Source: Oceanospirillales bacterium (GTDB lineage Bacteria; Pseudomonadota; Gammaproteobacteria; Pseudomonadales; Balneatricaceae). Taken from it: a stretch of 64,000 nucleotides of DNA. Made by a program: the position numbers and the translations under genes. Below the pieces are notes generated by a model. That model saw nothing but the letters and a program-made list of their open reading frames with translations. It ran no database searches and had not been told where the DNA came from. Location of the stretch: contig JAAEYW010000004.1 of assembly GCA_018223185.1 (NCBI GenBank), forward strand, positions 124,001 to 188,000. The letters are read 5' to 3'. Position 1 is the first letter of the stretch; each line of letters opens with the position of its first letter. Positions 52,513-61,038 of the stretch are shown one piece after another.

Positions 52513-53413
52513 TTAACGATAACCAGCCTGTTTTAGCAGTGCTACAGCCTGTTTCCGGTAGATACCAATGGCGGCAACATTGCTCTGGTCCTCGATGAAG
52601 CTGCCGCGTCTGGCGATCTCCCGGACCGGATAAACTTTTTTATTCACCGGATACCCCAGACTCAGTCCGGCATACTGCACCTGTGCTTGCCTGGTGGTCA
52701 GCCATTCCAGAAGGTCGATCGCCTGTTCCCTGTTGGGGGCATGCCTGATCAGCGCTGCACCGGTAATATCCACATGGACACCGCTGCTATCCTGATCGGC
52801 CCAGAACAGTTTTAGCGATGTTTCAGGGTGTTCCTGTTTATACCGGGCAAAGTAGTAAGCGTTGACGATACTGACATCACAGATCTGCTGTTCCATGGCC
52901 GAAAATATCTGCGTATCCTCGGCAAAGGGACGGACAGACAGGTTATCGACCCACCCCTGTAGCGTTGTCAGGGTTTTCTGTTCACAGTCCCGGTTGATCA
53001 TCATCGCTACCAGAGACTGGGTATAGGGTTGTTGCGACGTCCGCAGACAGAGGTTACCTGCCCACCGGCTATCCGCCAGATCAGCATACCCCTTCAGCTC
53101 CGCTTCATTCAGGGTCGCACTGTTGTAAAGCAGTGTCTGGGTGCGTTTGGAAAAACCGAACCAGTGGTTATCGGTCGAGCGCAGGTGTCCGGGAGCATTT
53201 TTTGTCAGGCTGCGTGATGCTACCGGGCTCTACGAGATAGCTCACTGGAGTTTCGGTTTCTGCGGAATAACGGTCAAACAGAGGGGTAAGATAGCTGGCA
53301 TTTTTAGTGGAATACACCTGCAGTTCCGATGCGGCCTGTAGCGGGGTAAAAAACGCAGCTGTGAGTATCAGGCAGAGCGTATTCGACAGATATTGTATGA
53401 CTAATATTTCCAA
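52513..53413 (-). pseudogene. Broken iron(III)-binding periplasmic protein gene (FbpA/FutA type)
   Basis: The N-terminal part (start 53413) has a signal peptide and SELQVYSTKNASYLTPLFDRY, like FutA/FbpA. The C-terminal part ends with AQVQYAGLSLGYPVNKK and AAIGIYRKQAVALLKQAGYR, also typical. Between them the HLRSTDNHWFGFSKR...LLYNSATLNEAELKGYADLADSRW segment is in a second frame, and about 45 residues that normally follow the PVSYLVE strand are missing. So there is an internal deletion and a frameshift near 53180-53200. The protein would have bound ferric iron for an ABC importer; no permease or ATPase genes lie nearby. Confidence 0.85.
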
Positions 53414-53426
53414 TAAGCTAACTGGA

Positions 53427-54113
53427 TCAGGAGGGGCTGGCCCACTGGCGTAGCAGGTTGTGGTAGAGACCGCTTAAGCTGACCACTTCAGGATGGGCGG
53501 CCCCCAGTTCTGCGCTGAGTGCTTGTACTGAGCTGTCCAGATCAAAGAGCATCTCCCGCTGCTGGATATCCCGAACCATGCTCTGTATCCAGAAAAAAGA
53601 GGCTATCCGTGCACCCTGTGAAACCGGTGCAACCGAGTGCAGGCTGGTGGAGGGATAGAGCACCAGATCCCCGGCCGGGAGTTTAATGGTCTGGGGACCA
53701 TACTTGGTCTCGATGGTCAGCTCACCACCCTCATATTCATCCGGATCAGCGAGAAACAGGGTGGCTGAAAGGTCTGTCCGCAGGGTGATACCAGTTTCGG
53801 GTATCTGCATCAGGGAGCCATCGATATGTGCGCCATAGGTTTCATTTTTGCTGTACCGGTTGAACTTGGGTGGATAGATCCGGTCGGGCAGGGCCGCAGA
53901 GATAAAGGCCGGGTGCCGGGACAGCGTTTTCAGAATATGGTTGCCCAGACTGATAGCCGGTTCCTGACTATCATCCAACTGCTGATTGTTTTTAACATTT
54001 CGGGCAATTGCACCGGCCGTGTTAATACCGTTGTGCCAGTCAGCGCTGTCCAGATGTTGTCTGAACTGTTGTATCTCACCGGGACTTAATACATTTGGAA
54101 TAGTGATAAGCAT
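53427..54113 (-). CDS. piuC: PiuC/YbiX-type Fe2+/2-oxoglutarate dioxygenase
   Basis: A 228-residue PKHD-type hydroxylase. The iron ligands are in YGAHIDGSLM (His-x-Asp, about residue 98) and the distal His in LYPSTSLHSVAPV (about residue 160), with Arg in GARIASFFW (about residue 170). PiuC is usually encoded next to catecholate siderophore receptors and regulated by Fur, as seen here. Its substrate is not established. It lies 14 bp from the FMN-oxidase gene. Confidence 0.92.
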   Translation of the reverse strand: MLITIPNVLSPGEIQQFRQHLDSADWHNGINTAGAIARNVKNNQQLDDSQEPAISLGNHILKTLSRHPAFISAALPDRIYPPKFNRYSKNETYGAHIDGSLMQIPETGITLRTDLSATLFLADPDEYEGGELTIETKYGPQTIKLPAGDLVLYPSTSLHSVAPVSQGARIASFFWIQSMVRDIQQREMLFDLDSSVQALSAELGAAHPEVVSLSGLYHNLLRQWASPS

Positions 54114-54126
54114 ATAAGCATCCTCA

Positions 54127-55242
54127 TTAGACTTTATGCAGTTCTGTTACCCTGATATCGGCAAGGTTTGCGCATCCGCTCATCGCCATACACAGTTCCA
54201 GCTCTTCACGGAGCAGTTTAATCATGTGGGCCACGCCTAATGCCCCCGCGACACTGAGAGCGTAAAGCTGTAAACGGCCGGTCAGCACCGCATCTGCGCC
54301 GAGAGCGATGGCTTTAAAGATATCACTGCCGGAGCGGATGCCGCTGTCAAACAGTACAGGGAAGTCATCCCCCACTGCAGCACGTACCAACGGTAATACC
54401 GGGAGGCTGGCGGGTGCGCCATCCAGCGTCCGTCCACCATGATTTGATACGATAATCCCGGCGGCCCCTGATGCCTTGAGTTGGAGGGCATCTTGCGGAT
54501 GCATGACGCCTTTGATAATCACTGGCAGCGGACTGTCATCAATCAGCTGCTGCAGTTGCTGTTGTGTCGGGGCGTTGCGTCTATAGCTTTGAAAGATAGG
54601 GCTCAGACCGGCGCTGTCTTTTGCGCACGCAGCAGGGGGCTGGTGAATCAGGTTTGCCGCTATAACAGCATCGGACCATTTGAAGCCTGCCCGAACCGCC
54701 CGGATGCTGGGTGCCTGTATGGCCGCATCGAGGGTGACAACAATGGCCTGATATCTGGCTGCGATCGCCCGTTTAATCAGCGCTTCGGTGTCTTCCTGAC
54801 GGGGCTGAAAATAGAGTTGAAACCAGTGCTTAAAATGGTCTCTTTCCGCGATCTGTTCCAGGGTTACCGAAGAGAGCGTGCTGGCCAGCATACAGGTGTC
54901 GGTTGATGCTGCTGCATAGGCGGTATCCAGTTCTCCCTGCGGGTGCATCAGGGTCTGGTAGGCAACCGGAGCCAGAAACAGCGGATGCCGGAAACGGTTG
55001 CCGAAAAGCTCCAACCCGGTGTTGGCGTTGTCGAGATTAGCCATAATTCTTGGCGTAATCGCCCAGTGATGAAACGCCTGCTCGTTGTTTCGCAGGGTTA
55101 TATCGTGGCCACTACCACCGCTGATATAGGCAAGAATGTCGGCGGGGATAAACTTTTGAGCCAGCTGCTCATAGTCTCTGGCGCAGGCAATGCCAGCCGG
55201 AATATAGTCCAGAGGTGAAAGAGGTGTTCTGTGATGGTTCAT
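54127..55242 (-). CDS. FMN-dependent alpha-hydroxy-acid oxidase/dehydrogenase
   Basis: A ~371-residue (S)-2-hydroxy-acid oxidase family protein. It has the FMN site, the SNHGGRTLDGAPAS segment with the catalytic His and Arg (about residue 263), the LDSGIRSGSDIFKAIALGADAV-like phosphate site (FDSGIRSGSDIFKA, about residue 295) and LAPVAYQ near residue 92. It oxidises lactate, glycolate or a related acid; the substrate is unknown. ATG at 55242 is chosen because AGGA precedes it; a longer frame reaches 55305. It sits between a TonB-dependent receptor and piuC in the iron operon. Confidence 0.85.
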   Translation of the reverse strand: MNHHRTPLSPLDYIPAGIACARDYEQLAQKFIPADILAYISGGSGHDITLRNNEQAFHHWAITPRIMANLDNANTGLELFGNRFRHPLFLAPVAYQTLMHPQGELDTAYAAASTDTCMLASTLSSVTLEQIAERDHFKHWFQLYFQPRQEDTEALIKRAIAARYQAIVVTLDAAIQAPSIRAVRAGFKWSDAVIAANLIHQPPAACAKDSAGLSPIFQSYRRNAPTQQQLQQLIDDSPLPVIIKGVMHPQDALQLKASGAAGIIVSNHGGRTLDGAPASLPVLPLVRAAVGDDFPVLFDSGIRSGSDIFKAIALGADAVLTGRLQLYALSVAGALGVAHMIKLLREELELCMAMSGCANLADIRVTELHKV

Positions 55243-55309
55243 CGCTTTCCTGAGTTTTGAATGCAGGGCAGCAGAAATTGCTACCCTGTAACGGGGATCC
55301 GTCAACGGT

Positions 55310-57667
55310 TCAGAAACTGTACTCCATGGTCAGTTGTGCATTCCGTTTGTCGCCCAGGTAGGTAAATGAGCCCGAGCGATAAGCGGCCAGATAGTAGTCT
55401 TTGTTGAACAGGTTGCCGACATTGAGGCGGAACTTCAGATCGCGATTGACCTGATAACTGGCGAAGGCGTCAAACACGGTATACTCAGGCACTTCCATCT
55501 CCTCATTGGCCGCAGTATCCGGCTGGCCGGTATGGCGGGCACTTTCATAGGTGGCTGAGCCGCCCAGAGCGAAAGCAGATGTTGCCTGATACTTCAGCAG
55601 CAGTGAGGCTGATTTATCGGCAAAGTTCGCCAGGGTTTTGCCAACATTATCTGAATCGATTGAGTCGAGTACTTCCGCGTTCATAACGGCCAGTCCGGCC
55701 TGAACACTGAGCCGTTCGGTCAGGTTGCCAGCCAGCCCCAATTCAATACCCTCAACCCGGTTTTTACCGGTGTTTAAAGAGCCTTCTGTGCTGTAAGAGT
55801 CTCCGGAGGGTTGTTCCATGACATCATTTTTCGTGATCCGGAACAGTGCCGCAGTTGCCAGTAATTTGTCATCCTGCAAGCGCCATTTGGTGCCCAGTTC
55901 CCAGCTTTGTGTGCGCTCGGGATCGCCTAATTGAGGATCACTTGCATCAACGCAAATACCCCCATAGCCGCAACTGGTGCCGACATCGGATTCACCACCG
56001 TTAAGGTTGGTTGCCGTTGAAAAACTGGCATAGATGTTGGTGCGCGGAGTAATATCATAGCTCGCTCCAACGTGGCCATTCCAGTAGCCGCCTTTATCGG
56101 TGAAGTCGTGGGCTTCGCTGGGCAGTGGGCCGCTACGACCGTCTGGGTCGAAGTTGGCGGTGGTTTTATAGTCATAGTAATCGTGACGGATACCGCCAAA
56201 CAGCGTCCACTTATCGGTCAGATCAACGGTATCCATCAGTGACAGAGAGAGAGCCTCAACATTCCAGTCTGAGTCCACATCGCCACGGGTAATATCGCGC
56301 TGCATCAGATTGTTAACCCCGGCCACGGTGTTACCGTCGGCATCAGTGATACAGTAACTTTCGCCCACACCACTCCTGCCAACAGTAAAACAGTTGGCGG
56401 AGCCTGTTGCAGAGGTACTGTAGACACCATTCAGCACGCTCTGGTTACTGTATTCGGCGCCGATCACCAGTTCGTGATCCAGGCCGCCAATCTCCTTTGT
56501 TGTCAGCAGGTTCAGCTGGTTGGCAAAGTATTCAACTTCCTGCCAGCCCTGATGGGTACTTAAGCTTGCAGAGGCGTATCCGTTGGTGTCATTGGTGGCA
56601 TCCGTCGTGGTCGGATAGGCGGTAGTGCCTCTGGCGCCGGTGGTGACATACCCGTTTTCTGTAGTGCCATAGCGGGTCAGGTTAACAATATGGGTCTGGG
56701 GGTTGATCTCATACCCCATACGGACAGTGAAAGTATCCACTTCTGAGTCGAGGAAATCCTCATTCTGTACATAGGCGGGGATATCTTTAACGACTTTACC
56801 AGTAGTTCGATCAATAAAGGTGCCAAGATCAGGACTGTCATTGCCTTCGAAGTGATAATAATCCGCGGTAATTTCCAGCTGGTCGGTTGCCTGATGAGAC
56901 AGAGAAAACGCCGCGCCTATCCGCTCCCTGTCGGCAGGTGAGCGTTCCGGTACATCCTCCTGCGCATGCAGGATGTTGGCCCGGAATGCGGTGTCATAAT
57001 TGATTACCTGGTTGGTGTCGATGGCGACCCGGTGGTGGTTATCGGTGCCGATTCCGGCAGACAGTTTGGTAAAATCATATTCGGTGCTGGCTCTTTTGGT
57101 CGCGGAGTTAACCGCACCCCCGGTGGTTCCACGTCCGGCAAAGGAAGAACTGGGCCCCTTACTAATCTCGATCTGTTCAACTGCGAAACTTTCCCGTACT
57201 GTCATACCGGGATCCCGCAGGCCATCGATGAAGATATCACTGCGGGCTTCGTGCCCACGGATGATATAGCGATCGCCGAAGGCGTTACCGTTTTCGCCAG
57301 TGCCGAGGGTAATGCCTGGCTGTCCATCAAGAATTTCCCGCAAATCACTGCGACCTGAATCTGATATTTGAGCGGCCGTCAGTACGGTAATGGTCTGCGG
57401 TGTTTCTGCCAGTGGGCGGGTTCTGCGTGGATCGGATACACGCTCTGCCAGATAGGGGGCGCCTGGCACAGCATACGGGTTGGTATCCGGTGTCACCGAT
57501 TCTTCAACCTTCAGTTTATCCAGCGCAATATGGTTTTCATCCGCCGTTGCAATGTTGGCCACTAATGCACCTGAAATTGCCAGTGCGAGGGTACCTGGAG
57601 TGAAACCAGCCGTTCTGTTTTTCCATAGGGAATGACCTGGCGTTGAAACCATGGTGGTGTTGTTCAT
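55310..57667 (-). CDS. TonB-dependent siderophore receptor (Fiu/PiuA-like)
   Basis: A 785-residue outer-membrane receptor. A signal peptide (about residues 1-42, ALAISGALVANIATA) precedes the TonB box region (LDKLKVEES), the plug domain with ETPQTITVLTAAQISDSG, the conserved IRGHEARSDIFIDGLRDPGM segment and the ISKGPSSSFAGRGTTGG loop. The 22-stranded barrel ends in Phe (TMEYSF). It resembles catecholate receptors such as Fiu. Ligand specificity is not decided by sequence. AAGGAA precedes the ATG. It is driven by the ExbB/ExbD/TonB system encoded just upstream. Confidence 0.92.
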   Translation of the reverse strand: MNNTTMVSTPGHSLWKNRTAGFTPGTLALAISGALVANIATADENHIALDKLKVEESVTPDTNPYAVPGAPYLAERVSDPRRTRPLAETPQTITVLTAAQISDSGRSDLREILDGQPGITLGTGENGNAFGDRYIIRGHEARSDIFIDGLRDPGMTVRESFAVEQIEISKGPSSSFAGRGTTGGAVNSATKRASTEYDFTKLSAGIGTDNHHRVAIDTNQVINYDTAFRANILHAQEDVPERSPADRERIGAAFSLSHQATDQLEITADYYHFEGNDSPDLGTFIDRTTGKVVKDIPAYVQNEDFLDSEVDTFTVRMGYEINPQTHIVNLTRYGTTENGYVTTGARGTTAYPTTTDATNDTNGYASASLSTHQGWQEVEYFANQLNLLTTKEIGGLDHELVIGAEYSNQSVLNGVYSTSATGSANCFTVGRSGVGESYCITDADGNTVAGVNNLMQRDITRGDVDSDWNVEALSLSLMDTVDLTDKWTLFGGIRHDYYDYKTTANFDPDGRSGPLPSEAHDFTDKGGYWNGHVGASYDITPRTNIYASFSTATNLNGGESDVGTSCGYGGICVDASDPQLGDPERTQSWELGTKWRLQDDKLLATAALFRITKNDVMEQPSGDSYSTEGSLNTGKNRVEGIELGLAGNLTERLSVQAGLAVMNAEVLDSIDSDNVGKTLANFADKSASLLLKYQATSAFALGGSATYESARHTGQPDTAANEEMEVPEYTVFDAFASYQVNRDLKFRLNVGNLFNKDYYLAAYRSGSFTYLGDKRNAQLTMEYSF

Positions 57668-57676
57668 CTGTGTTCC

Positions 57677-58477
57677 TTAAAACAGCTTTCGTGTTGGATT
57701 GAGTGAAAATTCAACCGGAAGGGTCAGCTCTAAATGACTGCTGCTGAGATCATCGGGCACCGATGCAAAGGGGCTTGCGCGTACCAGCATCTCTACTGCT
57801 TCCCGGTCCAGGCGCGAATCACCGGAGCTATTGATGACTTCAGCTGATTCAACCTTTCCGCTCTTGCGGATAATGAATTTCACGAGAACTACCCCGGTGA
57901 CGCCATCCTTTCTGGCGCTGCGTGGATAGCGTTTGAAGCGTGCGACTCTGGCCATGACCCGGGCCAGATAACTTTGCCGGGCGGCGGGATTGCCTCCCGT
58001 TACTACACGCTCCCCTACACCTGTTGCTCTTGTTTGCGACTGGGAGGGTTCCGACTGCTGTTCTGACTCAGAAGGAGCTTCAGAACGGGCCGGCGCCGAC
58101 TCAGGTTGTGTTTGTTGTTTTTCTGCAGGCTTCGGCTCTGGATTTGGCGCAGGCTTCGGCACTGGTTTTGGTTCAGGCTTTGATTCGGGTTCGGGCTTTG
58201 GTTCAGATTTGGATTCAGGTTCCGGCTGAGATATGGTCTGCTCCCTTGTTTCCTCTGCGATTGTCTGCTCGGGCCGGGGCGCTTCTACGGGCGACTTTTC
58301 GTTTTTCTCAGGTGTTGCTATAAAGCTGCCGGCAAGCCCTACACTTACCTGAAGCCCCTCCTGTCCCTCTGCTATTGCTCCCTCGCTATCCAGCGGCATT
58401 ATCCAGATCAGCAATGCGCCCAGATGCACAACGGCCGCCGCCGCAAAGCTGAAGAGTATCTGTCGGGTCGTCATCAT
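57677..58477 (-). CDS. TonB energy transducer
   Basis: A 266-residue TonB. Residues ~7-29 form the membrane anchor (FSFAAAAVVHLGALLIWIM, with the key His). Residues ~75-140 are a Pro-Glu/Pro-Lys-rich periplasmic spacer of low complexity, and residues 170-265 the C-terminal domain with RVARFKRYPRSARKDGVTG and a SSGDSRLDREAV motif. The start overlaps the exbD stop in ATGA. It transfers inner-membrane energy to the receptor gene product that follows. Confidence 0.92.
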   Translation of the reverse strand: MMTTRQILFSFAAAAVVHLGALLIWIMPLDSEGAIAEGQEGLQVSVGLAGSFIATPEKNEKSPVEAPRPEQTIAEETREQTISQPEPESKSEPKPEPESKPEPKPVPKPAPNPEPKPAEKQQTQPESAPARSEAPSESEQQSEPSQSQTRATGVGERVVTGGNPAARQSYLARVMARVARFKRYPRSARKDGVTGVVLVKFIIRKSGKVESAEVINSSGDSRLDREAVEMLVRASPFASVPDDLSSSHLELTLPVEFSLNPTRKLF

Positions 58478-58881
58478 GAGGTGTGCTCAGTCGCGATGTG
58501 AAGCGCCTTAATGCCAAGTTGTTGAGCAGCCAGAAGCACGGGATCCAGCGCAGAGGAGGGCAGGTCACGATGGATATGGCAGATCACAACGGTCTCGGGG
58601 GAAACTCCCAGTCCTGTCATATAGGGTTGCAGATCCTGATCGATTCGCTGGCCGTTGACCGTGTAGCTGCCGGCGGCGGAGATTTTAATCTCCAGCTCAG
58701 CCGTTTTCAGTTCACGATCACTGCTGGAGGCCGGGATGCGCAATTGCTCATCCCTGGCTTCGATATGGCCTGCCAGCATGAAAAAAATCAGCAACAGAAA
58801 GACGATATTGATCGCCGGAATCATGCTGTTATCCAGATTATTCCGCTGCGATGGGCGGTGATTCATAGCAACAATTCTCAT
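58474..58881 (-). CDS. ExbD-like protein with Asn in place of the membrane Asp
   Basis: A 135-residue ExbD/TolR family protein. The single N-terminal span reads MIPAINIVFLLLIFFML: where ExbD carries the essential Asp (PxIDVxF) there is Asn (codon AAT). The periplasmic domain has a normal length and ends ...LAAQQLGIKALHIATEH. It overlaps the neighbouring exbD and tonB genes by 4 bp each. It probably pairs with the Asp-bearing ExbD. Similar Asn forms exist in other clusters by my recollection, so this is likely a recurring subfamily rather than a defect. Confidence 0.88.
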   Translation of the reverse strand: MRIVAMNHRPSQRNNLDNSMIPAINIVFLLLIFFMLAGHIEARDEQLRIPASSSDRELKTAELEIKISAAGSYTVNGQRIDQDLQPYMTGLGVSPETVVICHIHRDLPSSALDPVLLAAQQLGIKALHIATEHTS

Positions 58882-59276
58882 TCTGCTACCGATGGACTCA
58901 GATTAAGCTGTGAGATCCCCGCCGCGCGCAGGTTATCGATCAGGTGAATAGTCTGCTGCACTTTGACTGCAGAGCGGGCTGCCAGGGTAACTGATCCATG
59001 CGCCTCAGCGATGGTTCTGATTCTCTGAGCAAAGCGCTCGGTATCCGTGGGGTAAACCGTGCCGTTCAGATCAACTTTGTTTTCAGTCAGCAGTAACAGC
59101 CGGTAGACCTCAGACGCCATGCTTTGCTTGCCTGACGCCGCCGCTTCAAGTTCCAGTTGCCGGGTTTTACTAAAAGTGGAAGACAGCATGAAAAACAGCA
59201 GCAGAATGAACACCACATCGATCAGCGGAGTCAGGCTGATGGGCTGTGAAGCCCGTGGGGTTATCTCAAGCAGCAC
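58878..59276 (-). CDS. exbD: ExbD biopolymer transporter
   Basis: A ~132-residue ExbD with the canonical span PLIDVVFILLLFFML, including the proton-coupling Asp. The periplasmic part has VTLAARSAVKVQQTIHLIDNL. The start is GTG at 59276, supported by GGGAG seven bases upstream, which gives a typical length and an 11-bp overlap with exbB. An in-frame ATG at 59312 would overlap exbB by 47 bp and is less likely. Confidence 0.88.
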   Translation of the reverse strand: MLLEITPRASQPISLTPLIDVVFILLLFFMLSSTFSKTRQLELEAAASGKQSMASEVYRLLLLTENKVDLNGTVYPTDTERFAQRIRTIAEAHGSVTLAARSAVKVQQTIHLIDNLRAAGISQLNLSPSVAE

Positions 59277-60126
59277 GGCTATGCTCCCGGAGTGAGACTG
59301 TTTTGGTTTCACTCTGCGCTAAAGGGCAGGTGAATACCTGTGTGACATAGTCGTTTATCAGCATGGCGGTGCGTTCGACTTTACGCTCTAAAATACTATG
59401 GGCTGTTGCAACCGGAATCGCGACAGCCAGTCCAACCGCGGTGGTCAGCAGCGCCTGCCAGATCCCCCCGGACAGGACCGATGGGTTGACACTGTTGCCG
59501 GCGGCTTCCATCTGTTGAAAGGCAACGATCATTCCCAGCACCGTTCCCATCAGGCCCAACAGTGGGCTGAGGCTGGCGATTACTTCCAGCGGACGGAGCA
59601 GAGTCCTGAGCTGGTTAACTAAGTGGGTTGCCTGTCGGGATAGTTCATCCTGCAGTAGGTGATGATCCTGTTGTTGTGTAATGCCCTGCATTGCATAGCC
59701 GATGATGCCCGACACAGGTCGTTTTGAGTGCAGGGCGTTCACTGCCCCCATGGGGTCATGACTGCGCCATTTTCTCAGGCTTTCGGAGATGTCATTGGTG
59801 CTTTCCGGTTTTATAACCGTAAACTGCCACAGTTTTAGAAATATGATGCTTAGCGAGAAAACGGATAGTGCTATCAGTATCCAGACCACTGGCCCGCCGA
59901 TCTCAAGCATTCTGAAAAGCTGATCAGCGCTACCGGTAATTGGGTCAGAACTTAAGCTATCAGGAAGACTTAAGGCATCGGCGCTGAGGCTATCGACTGG
60001 TGCTGAATTCGTGACAAGGTCATCGGCGATAGCTGATATGAGCTGATCCGAGGGCTGGGGCTGCATGGCAGGGGTAAGCTCTGATGACGAACTTTGTTCA
60101 AAGGAGAGGCTGTCTGAAGTGGGCAT
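59266..60126 (-). CDS. exbB: ExbB/TolQ/MotA-family proton channel
   Basis: A 286-residue ExbB with three membrane spans: residues ~78-100 (VVWILIALSVFSLSIIFLKLW), ~175-197 (ASLSPLLGLMGTVLGMIVAF) and ~212-235 (GGIWQALLTTAVGLAVAIPV). An unusually long N-terminal region of ~65 residues, rich in Ser, Asp and Leu, precedes the first span. ExbB forms a pentamer around an ExbD dimer and passes protons. It is the first gene of the iron operon; a Fur box lies 26 bp upstream. Confidence 0.92.
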   Translation of the reverse strand: MPTSDSLSFEQSSSSELTPAMQPQPSDQLISAIADDLVTNSAPVDSLSADALSLPDSLSSDPITGSADQLFRMLEIGGPVVWILIALSVFSLSIIFLKLWQFTVIKPESTNDISESLRKWRSHDPMGAVNALHSKRPVSGIIGYAMQGITQQQDHHLLQDELSRQATHLVNQLRTLLRPLEVIASLSPLLGLMGTVLGMIVAFQQMEAAGNSVNPSVLSGGIWQALLTTAVGLAVAIPVATAHSILERKVERTAMLINDYVTQVFTCPLAQSETKTVSLREHSRAA

Positions 60127-60151
60127 AGCTAACCTTAATGATAATGCTATT

Positions 60152-60170
60152 GATAATGATTCGCATTATA
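60152..60170 (-). promoter_or_regulatory. Fur box upstream of the exbB-exbD-exbD-tonB-receptor operon
   Basis: GATAATGATTCGCATTATA closely matches the 19-bp Fur consensus GATAATGATAATCATTATC, with conserved outer halves. A second overlapping ATGATAATG half-site lies at 60138-60146. The site is 25-45 bp before the exbB start, consistent with iron repression of the whole operon. Confidence 0.85.
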
Positions 60171-60211
60171 GTTGTGTATCATCTGATGATTCAAGTGCTT
60201 TGTGAAAAATA

Positions 60212-60502
60212 TTCATCTTGGTCTGTCGCGCTGGTGCCGCAGCGGCGACTGTCGATTATGGTTGTCGGGAGAAAGCACGAACGATGGCTGCTATCTGATT
60301 CTTTCAGGACTCTTTGCCCGTCAGAGGGCATTTCAGAGGCGGAATTGCGATGGGGATCGAAGAACGCGCGCATATCCGTCATTTGTGCAGTGATTCGCGG
60401 ATTCGGTCCGTCTGGATTAAGGTGAAGAGGGTGCCACCGTCGGACGCTGATATCGACCGGATGTATGATGCGTCTGTCAGCAGGGGATAAGACCTGATCT
60501 CG
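60212..60502 (+). pseudogene. Remnant of phosphonoacetaldehyde hydrolase (phnX)
   Basis: Several reading-frame pieces in order match PhnX: a VILDWAG-like start and TVDYGCRE (60212-60270), SEGISEAELR in another frame (about 60318-60350, family ..GVEISEAEARGPMG..), MGIEERAHIRHL (60350-60385) and SDADIDRMYD (about 60442-60470), then DLIS at 60491. Frameshifts and a stop separate the pieces, and the C-terminal half is gone. PhnX cleaves phosphonoacetaldehyde in 2-aminoethylphosphonate breakdown. No phosphonate genes remain nearby. Confidence 0.75.
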
Positions 60503-60589
60503 GTTTTTGTCGGTGAATTCAGTGTTCTCAGAGGTTTATCTTTCAGATACAGACTTGAGGTGCTGTTTACCACAGAGACGACAGTGAAA

Positions 60590-60651
60590 ATATTTGGGGG
60601 TAAACAGCGCTGCTTTTGGCTTCTAAGCGTTATTATACTTCCCCCAAATAT
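60590..60651. repeat. Perfect 11-bp inverted repeat with 40-bp spacer
   Basis: ATATTTGGGGG (60590-60600) and CCCCCAAATAT (60641-60651) are exact inverted copies. On the minus strand the second arm is followed by TTTTC, and the structure begins 28 bp after the stop codon of the NTF2-like gene, so it could end that transcript. It could also be the ends of a very small inserted element. Confidence 0.55.
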
Positions 60652-60678
60652 CATCCTGTTCATAATGGAAAACAGCGC

Positions 60679-61038
60679 TCAAAAAGCGCTTTTCCATTGC
60701 TCTGTATCGATGAACCAGTGCTCCTCGTAAATTTTGTCACCTTCAAACCTGAAAAGGACACATAGTTGGGAATCTGCAATTTTTGATGATTTCCATTCGA
60801 TGATTGAGACGACTTCATTATCCCCTTCTATATTGCGCAGTCCGGTAATTTCGAATCCTGGTGGGAGGATGTCTTCAAGACTGTTCAGAGCCTCTCGAAA
60901 GGGCCCTCGACCCTTAAGTAGATCCGTTTGTCCGGGCATAACAAATATCATTTCTTCAATATAGTCGGTTACCAAACCATCAAAATTACCGGCCCCAAGT
61001 GCATCCCATCCTCTTTGAACAATGTTTGTAAGACTCAT
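60679..61038 (-). CDS. NTF2-like/SnoaL-type protein
   Basis: A 119-residue NTF2-fold protein. It has the N-terminal helix NIVQRGWDALGAGNFDGL, the YIEEMIFVMPGQTDLLKGRG segment and the C-terminal IYEEHWFIDTEQW typical of the ketosteroid-isomerase-like group. Such proteins serve as small hydrolases, isomerases or binding domains, and no function can be assigned. It is a single gene between the phnX remnant and a gene-free region. Confidence 0.82.
   Translation of the reverse strand: MSLTNIVQRGWDALGAGNFDGLVTDYIEEMIFVMPGQTDLLKGRGPFREALNSLEDILPPGFEITGLRNIEGDNEVVSIIEWKSSKIADSQLCVLFRFEGDKIYEEHWFIDTEQWKSAF

Noticed and set aside
60379-60663. Minus-strand 94-codon frame in the gap before the NTF2-like gene
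   Set aside because: It overlaps the phnX remnant and the inverted repeat and has no recognisable family.
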